A stretch of DNA of 64,000 nt from Bacteroidota bacterium (GTDB lineage Bacteria > Bacteroidota > Bacteroidia > AKYH767-A > OLB10): the NCBI GenBank assembly GCA_016717725.1, contig JADKFA010000009.1, positions 132,561 to 196,560 of the forward strand, in the 5' to 3' direction. The translations under genes and the position numbers were made by a program. This document shows, piece after piece, positions 63,604-64,000 of the stretch (positions are counted from its first letter, which is position 1; each line of letters begins with the position of its first letter). The notes under the pieces were generated by a model. It was not told the origin of the DNA. It saw only the letters and a list, made by a program, of their open reading frames with translations, and ran no database searches.

Positions 63604-64000
63604 GTACAAAGTCAATCCAATTCCCCTAAACTCGAATTCCAATCATCGTGAAAATGAAACACTTTCTTTTTACATTGGGACTTTCATCAAATTTTGGGAA
63701 ATTGCTAAAAAATCACTAGTTTTGGAATAGCATAAAAAACAAGGAAATAACAAAACTAAAATTTAGTTGCCATTTATTTATGTCTTTATAACAATTTGAG
63801 TCCTGAAAAAAAATAGAATTAATTACTTAACTTTCTAAATCTCTAAGGGGGTCTAAAAAGCGTTCTCGTAAAACAAGGCCTTAAGTGAGGCTTTTGACAA
63901 TAAAAACAGCAAGTATGTTAGTTTTCCTTAACCTGCTCCAACCTGACGAAATACAAGGGATTGGAGAAAGTTAGGGAGGAAAACCTACTTATATAACTAA
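63604..64000. other. 397-base gene-free right edge with an imperfect hairpin
   Basis: No gene. From 63921 to 63984 lies an imperfect inverted repeat: GTTTTCCTTAACCTGCTCCA and its partner TTGGAGAAAGTTAGGGAGGA plus AAAC. Boxes TTAAC and GTTAGGG in inverted order with inner CTCCAA/TTGGAG boxes are the general layout of an attC recombination site. Confidence 0.55.
63921..63984. repeat. Imperfect inverted repeat, possible attC-like site
   Basis: Outer arms GTTTTCCT/AGGAAAAC, middle arms TTAAC/GTTAGGG (5-bp match) and inner arms CTCCAA/TTGGAG surround a short loop. The outer box reads CCTTAAC...GTTAGGG; the attC consensus is RYYYAAC...GTTRRRY, so both boxes miss one position. It lies about 320 bases after higA. 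Confidence 0.45.

Noticed and set aside
1..64000. tRNA, rRNA or known riboswitch
   Set aside because: I looked for TPsiC-type GTTCGAATC motifs, rRNA landmarks and standard riboswitch cores and found none that hold up; a tRNAscan or Rfam run would settle it.

Overview
The window comes from a low-GC member of the Bacteroidota, probably a gliding or free-living environmental type rather than a gut Bacteroides. About fourteen predicted secreted proteins end in a type IX secretion system (T9SS) type A sorting domain, recognisable by a YPNP or SPNP opening, a GxYxL core and a short basic tail. The set also includes DUF1579, DUF2238, DUF1761, RhlE, a GyrI-like protein and an ECF sigma factor followed by a membrane-anchored regulator with a beta-barrel tail. 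I found no tRNA or rRNA genes and no CRISPR array. The window opens inside a minus-strand gene for a secreted protein; only its 30-residue start is present.

Layout. 0-7 kb: a helical-repeat protein, three T9SS proteins (CARDB-like, kelch propeller, SBBP-like propeller), a DUF2238 membrane protein and a GNAT acetyltransferase. 7.7-11.3 kb: a compact minus-strand cluster of a secreted cyclophilin, rpiB, an atypical class IV aminotransferase and a sulfotransferase-like P-loop protein. 11.5-16.4 kb: a 1623-residue surface protein. 16.4-17.2 kb: two convergent tandem-repeat arrays (49 bp x7 and 47-53 bp x8) that share an inverted 16-bp core. 17.3-29.1 kb: a double-thioredoxin protein, a 166-bp cloverleaf-like miniature element, an intact IS4-family element with the same ends, a VPS10/BNR propeller protein, TlpA-like thioredoxin, MFS exporter, DUF1579, MmcQ/YjbR, dihaem cytochrome c and RhlE. 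29.2-39.2 kb: a glycine-rich T9SS protein, a DUF11-like T9SS protein, a fatty-acid desaturase and a PNGase F-like protein with a LamG insertion. 39.4-49.7 kb: GyrI-like protein, LamG protein, PKD protein, sigma factor and membrane regulator, a group II intron of probable class C inserted just behind a terminator hairpin, and DUF1761. 50-59.7 kb: two large T9SS proteins, RNase R and FolB. 59.8-64 kb: a sialidase-like T9SS protein, block repeats, a tyrosine recombinase, a HigB/HigA toxin-antitoxin pair and an imperfect attC-like hairpin at the right edge.

How it works together. Most of the coding capacity makes cell-surface or secreted adhesins, propellers and glycan-active proteins exported by T9SS. 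Housekeeping genes (rpiB, rhlE, rnr, folB) are scattered among them. The PKD protein, sigma factor and anti-sigma/barrel protein are closely spaced and probably form a surface-sensing unit.

The most interesting non-coding features are these. (1) The IS4-family element and its structured miniature relative are inserted at the same 10-bp target. (2) Convergent repeat arrays lie between two convergent genes. (3) The group II intron sits beside a run of palindromes. (4) A recombinase, toxin-antitoxin pair and attC-like hairpin resemble a minimal integron. (5) Four reading frames between 40.6 and 47.7 kb are each broken by one extra base in an A/T run, which is either an assembly error or a real mutational pattern.
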